From NCBI RefSeq assembly GCF_023703085.1, contig NZ_JAMQJY010000001.1, positions 1,612,001 to 1,676,000 on the forward strand: a stretch of 64,000 nucleotides of DNA, given 5' to 3'. Made by a program: the position numbers and the translations under genes. The DNA comes from Alkalicoccobacillus plakortidis (GTDB taxonomy: Bacteria > Bacillota > Bacilli > Bacillales > Bacillaceae_D). Positions 26,611 to 35,513 of this stretch are shown piece by piece; position 1 is the first letter of the stretch, and every line of letters starts with the position of its first letter. Below the pieces are notes generated by a model. That model did not search any database. It had not been told where the DNA came from and saw only the letters and a program-made list of their open reading frames with translations.

Positions 26611-27528
26611 TTAAACCCCTTCATCAATGCCATCTCGTTCATTAACTATACTCCTATAAAAGGAATCTCTAATTAATCGAACAACATCCATAAGTTGGGA
26701 TTTATCTTCATAAATTAAAGCAGTGTTATCATCATTAAAGTTTATATCTAATTCGAAAATATTAACTGCTTTAATCATATTATTAAAATTTAAAAAGCTT
26801 TGTTCTAATCTATCCTCCTCTTTTAAGATTTTTGTAAGTGCTCTTACCACTCGACCATCGGATAAACAATCTTCTCTGAATTGATCGAAGTTAGTTATTC
26901 TGTTAGAATCTTCTACTATGCTCAAAGTTACCTCTGCGTTCTCGAAGAATTGATCTTCAATCGAAAAAATCCTTTCAAGTGCAATATGATTTAGAATTAA
27001 CATCTCTCCTCTAAAAATAACCACATCCACTTGATTATCGATACCTAATAATTCGGACGAAATCTTCTCGAAATCACCATCTACAAATTTCCCCATAAAA
27101 CCATGTTGTAACTTCTTGAACTTTGTAATTCTTCTAAAAATATAGATGTTTTCATCTTCTGTTGGCAAGTTAACTCTTAAACAATAAAAATTTAAATCTT
27201 TTATATCTCCATTTTCAATTTCAGGATTAATCTCATGCGGCTCAAATGAATTTAAAAGCTCAGTAAGATTACTGACCTCATCAGCTTCACAAAATTCAAT
27301 AGTACCCGCTATAGTACCTATAGGACTATATTCTCTTTGTTCAATCTCAACTGCTCTACCTAAAGAAGTTAAAGCCATTTCAAGTAATTCAATTTGAAGA
27401 TCATAGCCAATTCCAGGACGGAAAGTTTCAAATTCTCTTCTATTTATTTTTTTTGACAAGTATAGCCTAACCTCAATGTCATCTCTGTCAGATTCATTTA
27501 CTGAATTAAGTAAAGCTTGTACATCCAT
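26611..27528 (-). CDS. kwaB: KwaB-like DUF4868 protein of a Kiwa anti-phage system
   Basis: KwaB proteins contain DUF4868, bind DNA and act with membrane-bound KwaA against invading phages. The 305-residue product shows the family order: IEVRLYLSKKINRREFE, GYDLQIELLEMAL, NFYCLRVNLP, IYIFRRITKFKKLQ, a core with VDVVIFRGEMLILNHIALER and FSIEDQFFENAEVTL, then helical C-terminal segments. It is full length compared with known KwaB (about 315). It is the first gene of the cassette, with TATAAT about 40 bases upstream of the ATG and a terminator before it, suggesting constitutive expression in the lysogen. Confidence 0.8.
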   Translation of the reverse strand: MDVQALLNSVNESDRDDIEVRLYLSKKINRREFETFRPGIGYDLQIELLEMALTSLGRAVEIEQREYSPIGTIAGTIEFCEADEVSNLTELLNSFEPHEINPEIENGDIKDLNFYCLRVNLPTEDENIYIFRRITKFKKLQHGFMGKFVDGDFEKISSELLGIDNQVDVVIFRGEMLILNHIALERIFSIEDQFFENAEVTLSIVEDSNRITNFDQFREDCLSDGRVVRALTKILKEEDRLEQSFLNFNNMIKAVNIFELDINFNDDNTALIYEDKSQLMDVVRLIRDSFYRSIVNERDGIDEGV

Positions 27529-27617
27529 ACTAATGACCCCCTCTATAATACCTACATTATAACTTGTATTATGAGGGAATTTGACATTTATCGTTCGACA
27601 TTATTCGTCATTTTTTT

Positions 27618-27648
27618 AAAAAGACGCCCACCTAATTGGCAGACGTCT
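27618..27648 (-). terminator. Terminator upstream of the Kiwa cassette
   Basis: On the minus strand AGACGTCTGCC-AATTA-GGTGGGCGTCT is followed by five T. It ends the early operon after the ArpU-like gene and insulates kwaB. Confidence 0.8.
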
Positions 27649-27729
27649 TGATATCGAATTGGTATTTTACTCAATATCATTTTACATCAGTTACTTTGCC
27701 TTAACAATGGCGTGCCACTGACATTTGAT

Positions 27730-28272
27730 TCACTTAATGAGTTTAATACCATCAACGCCAAACACCAATACTGACAAGGTTTTCACCGCTTCATTTACGT
27801 CTCTATACACTGTCCTAACATTCGTTTTGTGACATTCAGCTATGTTTTCTACAGAAATTTTTTCTTCTGCGATATACATTTTATGAATCGTTTGATACCT
27901 TCTCAGGTCTTCATCCTTACCAGACTCTTCACAAAGTATGCGATACACTTGCAACATCTGATCCATAAACTTAATCATTGCCAATGTTCGTTCCTTGCTT
28001 CGCTTGATAGCCTCAACAACAAATTCGTTACTGTGCATTTCCTCGAACATATCATTAGGTACTTCAATCTCTTTGAGTTCTTCATGAATATCATCACCAT
28101 GCATCATGAATGAGCGATAGTTTTTGAGAAGGAGCTTTGTATTCCGCAATCTAAAATCTTTCCTCTGCTTCTCAGCTTTCTTTCTCTCGTCCTCGATGTA
28201 TTTCATTGCGGTTACTACAGCTGTCTCAGCAGAGATCCTTGCGACCTCTCCGATCATCGTTTCATTCGACAT
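27730..28272 (-). CDS. ArpU-like late transcription regulator
   Basis: The 180-residue product is helical and basic, with a C-terminal helix-turn-helix resembling sigma region 4 (SVENIAECHKTNVRTVYRDV). ArpU-family proteins are encoded at the end of the early operon of Firmicute phages and switch on the late genes. Its position just before the terminase/late block fits that role. A long helical N-terminal part (residues 25-120) has no recognisable domain. Confidence 0.7.
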   Translation of the reverse strand: MSNETMIGEVARISAETAVVTAMKYIEDERKKAEKQRKDFRLRNTKLLLKNYRSFMMHGDDIHEELKEIEVPNDMFEEMHSNEFVVEAIKRSKERTLAMIKFMDQMLQVYRILCEESGKDEDLRRYQTIHKMYIAEEKISVENIAECHKTNVRTVYRDVNEAVKTLSVLVFGVDGIKLIK

Positions 28273-28284
28273 GTGATCACTCCT

Positions 28285-28818
28285 TTATACTTTCATCATT
28301 TCGCGTGCCATGTAATAAAAATGGTGATAGATATAATTCCCACTGTAAGACGGACTAATAAAGTAAGTGGTGAAATTATATCTGACTTCAAAAGTCTTTA
28401 AGCTACCAAGTAAAGACTGCGGCTTATATTCACTGATGTACTCACCGTTTAAGATTTTCTTATACCCATCTAGTTCTTCGATCATCAGAACAAATGGCTT
28501 ACCGGCTGCACGAATCAATTCATTCTCGAATCTATGGCGCTCTTTAATGTTCCCAACGATTTCATCAATGCCATTTTTTCGTTCAATACAACCAGCTAGA
28601 TATATGTCTCTTGATAAGCCTAACTCTTCATTCTTTGGTATCATGGCGCCATAGTCGCCAGTCTTCATTCCTTGTAGCTTGAATGGAATCTCTTTATCCC
28701 TAAAATAATTCAAAATATGTTCATTCCGTTGTTCCCTCGTATCGACAACGATTACCAATGTTTTAAGCAGCTTCTTCATTTCTGTTTCAGTAAACCGATA
28801 ACTCAAAGCGTTCATCAT
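28285..28818 (-). CDS. ERCC4-type nuclease
   Basis: The 177-residue protein has the ERCC4/XPF nuclease core: VIVVDTREQRNEHI, MKTGDYGA, and ERKNGIDEIVGNIKERHRFENE. The D-T-R...E-R-K-x3-D motif supplies metal ligands. A C-terminal helical part follows. Such small nucleases occur in phage replication/recombination blocks, where they may cut branched or flapped DNA. Its ATG overlaps the upstream stop by four bases. Confidence 0.8.
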   Translation of the reverse strand: MMNALSYRFTETEMKKLLKTLVIVVDTREQRNEHILNYFRDKEIPFKLQGMKTGDYGAMIPKNEELGLSRDIYLAGCIERKNGIDEIVGNIKERHRFENELIRAAGKPFVLMIEELDGYKKILNGEYISEYKPQSLLGSLKTFEVRYNFTTYFISPSYSGNYIYHHFYYMAREMMKV

Positions 28819-29252
28819 GACGCAACACCTCTCACAAAGTCCATTGCTCTGTTATATAATTCAGCAGCCAATTCTTCAGTTGTCTTATTTTCAAAGTTGG
28901 CAACTGGTTCATCGAAATTCGTCCATCCATTATCGCGGTAAGATTGCATGAGCTTCACAGTCTTATCTAATGCCAGTTGATCATGACTTAACCATCGATC
29001 GATAACAGTTTGGTTTTCAATCTGAGTATTTTTCATATAATCAATTAATTTATCAATCGTCTGATAAACATTATGCTTAGCATCTGTATAGTTACCTTGC
29101 AAGTACATAACCAATCGACTCTTGAATGACTTAGCAAACACCTTCATTTCATCGCTTACCTGATCACTGTTATTTAAGTAGAGCTCATTCCCCTCCATAG
29201 CAAATGTTGCTCCCATCTTCTGAAAATCTTCAACAATTTGTTTTGGATGCAT
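28815..29252 (-). CDS. Hypothetical protein with a TubC-N-like N-terminus
   Basis: The first 55 residues (MHPKQIVEDFQKMGATFAME, then NELYLNNSDQVSDEMKVF) resemble the small TubC N-terminal docking fold: helix, strand pair, two helices. The remaining 90 residues are helical (TIDKLIDYMKNTQIENQTV, ALDKTVKLMQSYR) and not recognised. It is first in the short unit after the origin candidate and overlaps the ERCC4 gene. A helper or loading role in replication is possible but unsupported beyond position. Confidence 0.55.
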   Translation of the reverse strand: MHPKQIVEDFQKMGATFAMEGNELYLNNSDQVSDEMKVFAKSFKSRLVMYLQGNYTDAKHNVYQTIDKLIDYMKNTQIENQTVIDRWLSHDQLALDKTVKLMQSYRDNGWTNFDEPVANFENKTTEELAAELYNRAMDFVRGVAS

Positions 29253-29269
29253 GATTTCACCTCTTTTTT

Positions 29270-29560
29270 TGTGGATAACTTCAAGAATTACTTTTTAAAT
29301 TACTAAAAGTAATTGTATAAACCTTAATGTACCAACGGTTTAAAGGCATAATTACTTTTAATTACCTAAAACGCCCTAATAGGCTCTTTATAGTTATTTT
29401 TCTCATAAGGAACGGAATAGAGAAAATAAAGTAATTAAAAGTAATTCTCTAGTTATCAACAGGTGTTAATAACTATCTATAACCCTTATGGCGCAAGTGG
29501 TTCTAGAATTTTTCACGAGCAATTACTTTTTGTTCAGGAATTACTTTTGAATTACTTTTC
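29270..29560. other. Candidate prophage replication origin: DnaA boxes and AATTACTTTT iterons
   Basis: A perfect DnaA box (TGTGGATAA, minus TTATCCACA) at 29270-29278 and a near-match TTATCAACA at 29453-29461 flank eight copies of AATTACTTTT or its complement. They begin near 29286, 29305, 29350, 29428, 29437, 29521, 29539 and 29550. The region is AT-rich, lies just downstream of the primase-helicase gene, and the last three repeats encode its C-terminus. This combination is typical of an iteron-type origin. Confidence 0.6.
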
Positions 29561-31881
29561 GAAGCCCTTAGTTCTGGGTTTTCCTTCCATAATCCAATTC
29601 CAAAGAAGAAATTTTTGTTATCTGTTCCTCTTCCTTTCAAAAATTCCCTACTTTCCAATGCTCTATAAAAGGCTCTATTCTTTAATTCAAATTCTCCATT
29701 ATCAAAACACCAGTCTTTATATGAAGAATAAAGAACTTTAGCCTCTACCTTTGCTAGTGGATTAATAACACACTTCTCGTCAATAAATGGACCCAATATG
29801 TCCATATCCTCACGATAACCTTGTGTTGCCTGCTTAATTGCATCAGGCTCCTTAAGGCCTTCATTCTGCCACTTCATGCAGCCTTCCACAGCCCATTTCA
29901 ATATGCCTGGCATTTCCTTAGCTAACTTCTGTGGTAAGAACTTATCAACTTTATCCTTAGGAATTGTTACAGTGAACGGAATCAGACGCAAACGTCTCCA
30001 TATACCTTCGTCAGAACCCTTTATGATCGGTTTGTGGTTAGTAGTGAAGAACACTTTAAACTCTGGCGTAAACTCAAAAAACTCTTGTCGTAAGAAACGA
30101 GCAGACATTTTCTCTCCACCAGTGATCTGCTTAACCAACGATTCAGCAAGCTGTTGACCTTCCTCAGACTCCACAGCCGATACAAAACGAGCACCATCAA
30201 GTCTGGCAATGTCATTATTAATGCTGTTATCATTCTGCTTCTTAATGAATGTGTCACTATTCGTTTGACGTCCATAGTCACCTAAGATCTCCTGAACCGT
30301 ATTAATAAATGTTGATTTCCCATTACGACCAGTCCCAAAAAGAAAGAACATAACTTGCTCTGATATGTCACCAGTCAACGTGTAACCAATAGACTTCTGC
30401 ATAAAATCAATAATATCGTGCTGAACATTTCCCATTTCATCTTGAAAAATGCTCTCCAAAAACTTCATCCAGTTGGGACAATCAGCATTTTTGTCATAAG
30501 CAACCTTAGATATTTTGGTAAACAAATAATCTTTTTCATGTGGCAACAGAGTTCCGGTCTTTAGATCGACAATGCCGTTATCACAGTTGAAAAGATAATT
30601 GTGATTATCTAGCTCTCCTTTTGCTACGGCAACCATCGGCCGTGCATCAGCTATACTATTAAGCCTGACCGATCTTCTTTCACATCGTTCGGCCCAATCA
30701 TAGATTTCCTTTTTACGATCTTTATCAGCATCAGAAGACTCCTTAAATAACTTCCGCAGCGTTTGTGCAGCTATGGACTCAATCTCCATCTTGTTATCCT
30801 CACGCCATACCTTGCCATCCCATATAAGCCACCCTAGCTCATTGCAATACTTCAATTTGTGGCTATGATAGTGAACAATTCGTTCGGCGTTACCAAGCTC
30901 AGATAATCGGAAGTACGGTGTATGTTGAGCGAATTCGTCATGCTCTTCTTTCATTTGTTCTTTACCAGAGAAATAAATTTCATAATGCGGTTTGTCGTAG
31001 AAATCCTCAATTGTGGATGGCGTTGTTGAAACAGCCATATCAATTGTCATTTGACCATAGGTGCGGCCATCGGATGAATGTTGCTTGTCCCATTTCTCGC
31101 GTACTAATGATGACTCACGGAACATACTATCCATTAGGGATTCATCTTTACCTGTCCAGAATGCTAGATGGTTACACAATGCTAAATCAGACGATGAGTG
31201 ATCACCATTAAGCAGCTCCCCGTTGAAGAGTGATTTAATGCCTGGACCGCTTTTAGAATTAAACATTCGTTCCCATAACTCACGACTTGAAAGATTATTA
31301 ATTGACTTCTTTTCCCTTTGTGCCTGAACTGGCTTTTTCATTTCTTTTTTAGGAAAATGCTCTTTTATTAAACTAGCTAAATTATCGGTATTAGGTTCAA
31401 TATCATTGCTGTTAAGTCTCTTACCTGTGAAAGTAAAGTAACGGCCATGTTGATAAACCTCTAATCCTAAATCAGGATTCTTACGACCGGTTCCAGTGAT
31501 CTCAGCTGGTAATTTACCTTCCACAATGATATGCAGTCCTGTTTCACTTGGAGAAACCTCTGTATAACTACCCATCATTTCGACAATCTCACGAGCAATA
31601 TCCGATAACTCTCCATCCCTCATGCATTTATCTATATCAACGCCCACATACGGATCATCCTCTGAAAACATGAAGCCAATGCCATCATACTCATGTTGAT
31701 AAAAAGCATTCACCGCATCATCAAAGGCAGACCAGGTGTTAGCGTTATTTGATTGTGCTAGTTTGCCATCTATTCGATAAGGCACTTTAGTAGGCTTGTT
31801 GTTCCTCGTTTCAGATTTCCATACGATCCATTGCGGGACTTCCTTTAATTCGTCCGGTATGCGATCGAAGTCATAGTTCAT
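29503..31881 (-). CDS. Phage primase-polymerase/helicase (D5/P4 type)
   Basis: This 792-residue replication protein starts with a prim-pol-like part (MNYDFDRIPDELKEVPQWI, FSEDDPYVGVDIDKCM, FTGKRLNS). A D5-N region follows, then an SF3-type helicase: FLFGTGRNGKSTFIN (Walker A), DGARFVSAVESEEGQ (Walker B side) and KVFFTTNHKPIIKGSDEG (sensor). It should both prime and unwind DNA at the adjoining origin. I set the start at 31881 from AAAGGGGAG about eight bases upstream; the longer frame has none. It is intact. A terminator lies just upstream. Confidence 0.88.
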   Translation of the reverse strand: MNYDFDRIPDELKEVPQWIVWKSETRNNKPTKVPYRIDGKLAQSNNANTWSAFDDAVNAFYQHEYDGIGFMFSEDDPYVGVDIDKCMRDGELSDIAREIVEMMGSYTEVSPSETGLHIIVEGKLPAEITGTGRKNPDLGLEVYQHGRYFTFTGKRLNSNDIEPNTDNLASLIKEHFPKKEMKKPVQAQREKKSINNLSSRELWERMFNSKSGPGIKSLFNGELLNGDHSSSDLALCNHLAFWTGKDESLMDSMFRESSLVREKWDKQHSSDGRTYGQMTIDMAVSTTPSTIEDFYDKPHYEIYFSGKEQMKEEHDEFAQHTPYFRLSELGNAERIVHYHSHKLKYCNELGWLIWDGKVWREDNKMEIESIAAQTLRKLFKESSDADKDRKKEIYDWAERCERRSVRLNSIADARPMVAVAKGELDNHNYLFNCDNGIVDLKTGTLLPHEKDYLFTKISKVAYDKNADCPNWMKFLESIFQDEMGNVQHDIIDFMQKSIGYTLTGDISEQVMFFLFGTGRNGKSTFINTVQEILGDYGRQTNSDTFIKKQNDNSINNDIARLDGARFVSAVESEEGQQLAESLVKQITGGEKMSARFLRQEFFEFTPEFKVFFTTNHKPIIKGSDEGIWRRLRLIPFTVTIPKDKVDKFLPQKLAKEMPGILKWAVEGCMKWQNEGLKEPDAIKQATQGYREDMDILGPFIDEKCVINPLAKVEAKVLYSSYKDWCFDNGEFELKNRAFYRALESREFLKGRGTDNKNFFFGIGLWKENPELRASKSNSKVIPEQKVIAREKF

Positions 31882-31899
31882 GCGCTGACTCCCCTTTAT

Positions 31900-31922
31900 A
31901 AAAAGGGAGCTTGAAGCTCCCC
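31900..31922 (-). terminator. Terminator or attenuator before the primase gene
   Basis: On the minus strand GGGAGCT-TCA-AGCTCCC is followed by TTTTTAT. It lies between the DUF669 gene and the primase start, so it probably tunes read-through. Confidence 0.7.
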
Positions 31923-31939
31923 CTCGATGCAATCATATT

Positions 31940-32386
31940 TTAGAATGGTACTTTGTCGTCACTTGGTGTCTTTACATCTTCAACGCTCGTATTGCCAGCA
32001 TTAGAAGGCAAGAAAGACTTAACTTTTGCATATTCACGACCATTAGTTTGTTTTTCTAGAACCGTTAAAATTCTTATTGGCTTATTCATAAACTCTTCGC
32101 ACCAGTCTCTAAAGCTTTCAAACTCTTTTCCGTCAGGGAAACCAGCTGCTTTACTAGCTTGGTGAAATCTCCACATAGAATTATCGCTAACTACAAAATT
32201 GTCATACATGATTTTCTGACCTTGGCATGGCTGATCCACATCTGAACGAATCTCATAATCTACGATTACCATGTTGGAACCTGTTTTTGCTTTATCCAAC
32301 GTGTAATTAATTGGCTTTACTTCATATTCTCCTGGCTTAATCTGTTCAAAACCATCACCTTGACTATGATCAATCTTAAATCCCAT
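31940..32386 (-). CDS. DUF669 protein, probable single-strand DNA-binding replication protein
   Basis: The 148-residue product (MGFKIDHSQGDGFEQIKPGE, KTGSNMVIVDYEIRSDVDQP, FVVSDNSMWRFHQASKAAGF) matches DUF669, a phage family with an OB-like fold encoded next to replication and recombination genes. It ends in an acidic tail (PSDDKVPF) like those of SSB proteins that recruit partners. I chose the start at 32386 because GGAGG lies seven bases upstream. Confidence 0.8.
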   Translation of the reverse strand: MGFKIDHSQGDGFEQIKPGEYEVKPINYTLDKAKTGSNMVIVDYEIRSDVDQPCQGQKIMYDNFVVSDNSMWRFHQASKAAGFPDGKEFESFRDWCEEFMNKPIRILTVLEKQTNGREYAKVKSFLPSNAGNTSVEDVKTPSDDKVPF

Positions 32387-32415
32387 ATATAACGCCTCCA
32401 TTTGGTTGTTTGTTT

Positions 32416-33123
32416 TTATGCAATGACAATAACTTTATTTGAATCGATTTCTTTAGCAAGATTCTCTTTTAAGTAGCTTTCAATACGGTGAATAGCATTG
32501 ATCTTCCATGCCCCACCATCTGCCTCAAACAAAGCGCAAGATGGGCCATTTTGCATACGGAACACAAAACTAGATACTGGTTGTTCAATCTCTACAAATG
32601 TGCGGAATGGCTTAAGAGCTACTGGATTAGGAACAATTACATCTGCAACCTTTGAAACGCCTGTCTTTGCTACCACAGATTGAGAAACCCCATCATCTCC
32701 GTACGTTTTAACATCATCCTCACGAATATTACCGACCACTTGTAAAATAATGTCGCGATCTTCATTTTGGACGAACACAGATTGCATCTTGATGTTAAAC
32801 TCTTCCGTGTTATAGAATCGATCGAATCTAAATTCAGGTGTTAAAGCAGTTGCACGAATAAACTCATGACGACTTGCACCGTTATTTAATTTGCTAAAAG
32901 CAATTACTTCTTCTGGACTGACCACATGGATCATGAGTGTTTCTTCATAATCAAATTTCGTTTTCAAATAATCAACAAATCCAGTTAAACTGTGAATAGT
33001 AAATGCATCAGCTGTAGGCTCTTTCAATGAATACAGCTGCTTGTCCGAAAACTTACGCCCTTCAACTTCATGAATTTCTGCTTTACCTAATCCGATTAAA
33101 TAACCCATAGCTTCTTTTAACAT
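32416..33123 (-). CDS. Phage protein resembling DUF2303
   Basis: The 235-residue product contains HSLTGFVDYLKTKFD, LTPEFRFDRFYNTEEF, KTYGDDGVSQSVVAKTGV and FRTFVEIEQPVSSFVFRM, a pattern close to DUF2303-type phage proteins of unknown function found in recombination operons. No catalytic motif is evident. Its ATG overlaps the previous stop by one base, so it is co-translated with the replication-terminator-like gene. Confidence 0.6.
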   Translation of the reverse strand: MLKEAMGYLIGLGKAEIHEVEGRKFSDKQLYSLKEPTADAFTIHSLTGFVDYLKTKFDYEETLMIHVVSPEEVIAFSKLNNGASRHEFIRATALTPEFRFDRFYNTEEFNIKMQSVFVQNEDRDIILQVVGNIREDDVKTYGDDGVSQSVVAKTGVSKVADVIVPNPVALKPFRTFVEIEQPVSSFVFRMQNGPSCALFEADGGAWKINAIHRIESYLKENLAKEIDSNKVIVIA

Positions 33124-33509
33124 TATTTATTACCCCCATTAGCTTTTTGTTTTCTGAAATCTACGATCTTTTCACCTGTGTCCTCATAAAGGCCCTCATC
33201 ATCAAAATAGGTTTGTCCAGGCGTTCCGCTTAGCAACTCTTTACCAACCATTTTTCCTTTACTATCGCGATCCATAATAAGCTTGGTTTCAAGATCCTCA
33301 TATGGCTGAAGTTTACTCGTTGCTCGAACTGATACATCTGCAACCTCACGCTTCTTATCACCTTTTAAAGAAACCGATAGAGTGATAGATCGTACCTTTG
33401 TGGGATCAGTATTAGGATCAGCCATATTCTCTAGCACCTTTTGTAACTCATCGTTAAACTTCTCAGCAAGACCACCATCAGCAAAATTATTCAAATCAAT
33501 ACCTGACAT
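33123..33509 (-). CDS. Phage 'replication terminator'-type hypothetical protein
   Basis: The 128-residue product (MSGIDLNNFADGGLAEKFND, ITLSVSLKGDKKREVADVS, TGEKIVDFRKQKANGG) belongs to a small phage family often labelled replication terminator protein, though that function is not demonstrated. It has no membrane segment or catalytic motif. It lies between the metallo-hydrolase and DUF2303-like genes in the recombination block. Confidence 0.6.
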   Translation of the reverse strand: MSGIDLNNFADGGLAEKFNDELQKVLENMADPNTDPTKVRSITLSVSLKGDKKREVADVSVRATSKLQPYEDLETKLIMDRDSKGKMVGKELLSGTPGQTYFDDEGLYEDTGEKIVDFRKQKANGGNK

Positions 33510-33540
33510 GTAAAAACCTCCATTTAATGAAATATCTATG

Positions 33541-34242
33541 TTAAGGGACGTGTATAACCTTCCCAGTAATCTGTGCTATTTCTCGCTTGAATGCAGATGC
33601 ATCACTATTACTATCTGATAGATGCAAGAGCCAAATTTCTTGTACTTTGCTCATATCATTCACTTTGAAGAAATCCTTTACGTTCTCTAAGCTGAAGTGT
33701 GACCTCATGAGCCTGTCCTTCATTAAAGCTGGAACATGACCCTGTTCAATCTTGCGGTCAAGGATCTCCTTTGAATAGTTAGCTTCTATCATGATGTGAG
33801 TGAGTCCGAAGAAGCGATATTTAATGTAATAGGTGTCTGTGGCAAACAAGAGCTTGTCCCCTGCTTTATTAACCAACAGGAATCCAAAAGGTTCACTGAC
33901 GTCATGCTGAACATCAAACGGTACAATTGACCAAGTGCCAATTTTGAATGGCAGCTTAGATTTCACAGGTAGTAAGCGGTGATGATCAACGTCAAGCTCT
34001 TCAATGGTGCCCGATGACGTATAACAATTAATCCCCCTTTTAAGCAGCTCATTTACAGCAAGAGAATGATCTTTATGTTCATGGCTGATAAGACATCCTT
34101 GTACCTCTGACAACTTAAAACCAATTCCTTTTTGGATCTCGTTTAACTTAATGCCACATTCAATGAGTAATGAGGTAGTGCCATCAGTAATGTGATAGCA
34201 ATTCCCCTTACTACTTGATCTAAGAGCCTTGACCTCAATCAA
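33541..34242 (-). CDS. MBL-fold metallo-hydrolase, probable exonuclease
   Basis: The 233-residue protein has the metallo-beta-lactamase metal motif LISHEHKDHSLAVNELL (H-x-H-x-D-H), plus FATDTYYIKYRF and a late histidine (SHFSLEN, LLHLSDSNSD). YycJ-like members are nucleases. In Gram-positive phages such genes stand beside recT, where an exonuclease is expected; no YqaJ or RecE gene is present here. A partner exonuclease role is therefore inferred. It overlaps the recT stop by four bases. Confidence 0.75.
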   Translation of the reverse strand: MIEVKALRSSSKGNCYHITDGTTSLLIECGIKLNEIQKGIGFKLSEVQGCLISHEHKDHSLAVNELLKRGINCYTSSGTIEELDVDHHRLLPVKSKLPFKIGTWSIVPFDVQHDVSEPFGFLLVNKAGDKLLFATDTYYIKYRFFGLTHIMIEANYSKEILDRKIEQGHVPALMKDRLMRSHFSLENVKDFFKVNDMSKVQEIWLLHLSDSNSDASAFKREIAQITGKVIHVP

Positions 34243-35120
34243 AAGTCTGGACCATCATCTTTCTTAGCAAATTCATCTTCTTTTGGCTGCTCATTTACCG
34301 GCTCATCCACAATCTCTACTTCAGGCTCCGGATCATCTGGAACATCCTCATACTCTGCATCAATAAATTCTAGATTCGCATTTTCTGAGATTTCTTCTCC
34401 TACTTGGGCCTCACTGATCGCGGCATCTGATTTATTGAAATGCTCAACCACAAGACTGCTATCATCAGATGAATTAATGAATTTTTTACAAGTACGATTA
34501 GTAACAGTTTTCTTGGCCATTTCCTGAGTAAAGTCTTTGTGTGTATTGCTTTCCTTCGATCTCGACATTTTCCAAGATTGTTGGATTTCCTCAAAGGACA
34601 TAACCTCTGTAAAGCTTGTTTCATCAGGGAAAGTGATAGTACAATAAGCGCCTATTATTTTATCTTTATTGATGTTACCTAGCTTTTGTTTATGAGAATT
34701 GACTTTCTTTCCATGTGGAAGGATCTCGTAATCAAAATCATCATCTGCATAGACCACTTGAGCAACAATACTCTTTGCACCTGTTACACGTTGAGTAACA
34801 GCCATCGTTCCAAAGTAACTACGTTGAAAGACGAGGTTGCGACCATAAGCGATAAAGTACCCCTGTTTTTTTGCAGGCGTTAAACCTTGAACAACCATGT
34901 CTAGCAATGCACTTGCAATGCTGTTTTTATCGCATGATTCCAATACGCAAACACCATTCTTATTATTTGTATCTTGCAAAGTAAGCCAGGCAGATTTTAA
35001 AGCGTTCTCTGGCTCATAGTTTGTAGGGAAAGATAGCTGCCCTTTATCCCTAAACGTTCTAATTTGATCGGAAACCGTATCAACAATTCCTGCTTTTTGA
35101 ATAGCCAATTCCTGTGCCAT
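34239..35120 (-). CDS. recT: RecT-family single-strand annealing protein
   Basis: The 293-residue protein anneals complementary single strands in phage recombination. Family segments are ALKSAWLTLQDTNNKNG, LDMVVQGLTPAKKQGYFIAY, LVFQRSYFGTMAVTQRV and ETSFTEVMSFEEIQQSW. The C-terminal 60 residues are highly acidic and end in DDGPDF, a tail like those of SSB/RecT partners. It follows AAAAGGTGG by a short spacer. Neighbours are the metallo-hydrolase and the Rad50-like ATPase. Confidence 0.88.
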   Translation of the reverse strand: MAQELAIQKAGIVDTVSDQIRTFRDKGQLSFPTNYEPENALKSAWLTLQDTNNKNGVCVLESCDKNSIASALLDMVVQGLTPAKKQGYFIAYGRNLVFQRSYFGTMAVTQRVTGAKSIVAQVVYADDDFDYEILPHGKKVNSHKQKLGNINKDKIIGAYCTITFPDETSFTEVMSFEEIQQSWKMSRSKESNTHKDFTQEMAKKTVTNRTCKKFINSSDDSSLVVEHFNKSDAAISEAQVGEEISENANLEFIDAEYEDVPDDPEPEVEIVDEPVNEQPKEDEFAKKDDGPDF

Positions 35121-35352
35121 CTTGCACCACCTTTTTAGAAATATAAGCTTGTCCGACCTTTGCTTTTATCATCATCCATTGAAAACCTTCAGTACGAATA
35201 CCTATAAAACCCCATTCGACTCTAAGATCATTCATTTTTCTTTTTCTTACCCCATACATGTTCATGATTTTTCGATCATGGTAGCCTTTCACTTTTAGTT
35301 CAAAGTAAGTGGTACGATCCAGATCCTCATTCACCACGATCCCACCTTTCAT
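35080..35352 (-). CDS. Small hypothetical early protein
   Basis: Not recognised. The up to 90-residue basic product (YFELKVKGYHDRKIMNMYGV, RKRKMNDLRVEWGFIG) has a helix-turn-helix-like middle but no firm family. GTG at 35337 with AAAGGTGGG upstream is a likely alternative to the ATG at 35352. Its end overlaps the recT start by 41 bases and its beginning overlaps a tiny membrane protein gene. Confidence 0.5.
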   Translation of the reverse strand: MKGGIVVNEDLDRTTYFELKVKGYHDRKIMNMYGVRKRKMNDLRVEWGFIGIRTEGFQWMMIKAKVGQAYISKKVVQDGTGIGYSKSRNC

Positions 35353-35446
35353 AGTTTCTGATTTTCATAGATTCTTTGAAAAACTTATAAGTGATAGCAG
35401 CAAAGAGTGAGAGGAATAGACCGCATGTGATGAGTCCTAATTTCAT
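35327..35446 (-). CDS. Single-helix small membrane protein
   Basis: The 39-residue product (MKLGLITCGLFLSLFAAITY, then KFFKESMKIRNYERW) has one membrane helix at residues 3-21 followed by a basic tail. A strong GGAGG lies seven bases before the ATG. It overlaps the next gene. The short length fits many phage early membrane peptides of unknown role. Confidence 0.55.
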   Translation of the reverse strand: MKLGLITCGLFLSLFAAITYKFFKESMKIRNYERWDRGE

Positions 35447-35513
35447 TTAATTTCCTCCATACTCTTTTCTATTTGAAAAATTGCTTCAAAGATGGGGTAT
35501 ATCTGTTGAGGCA

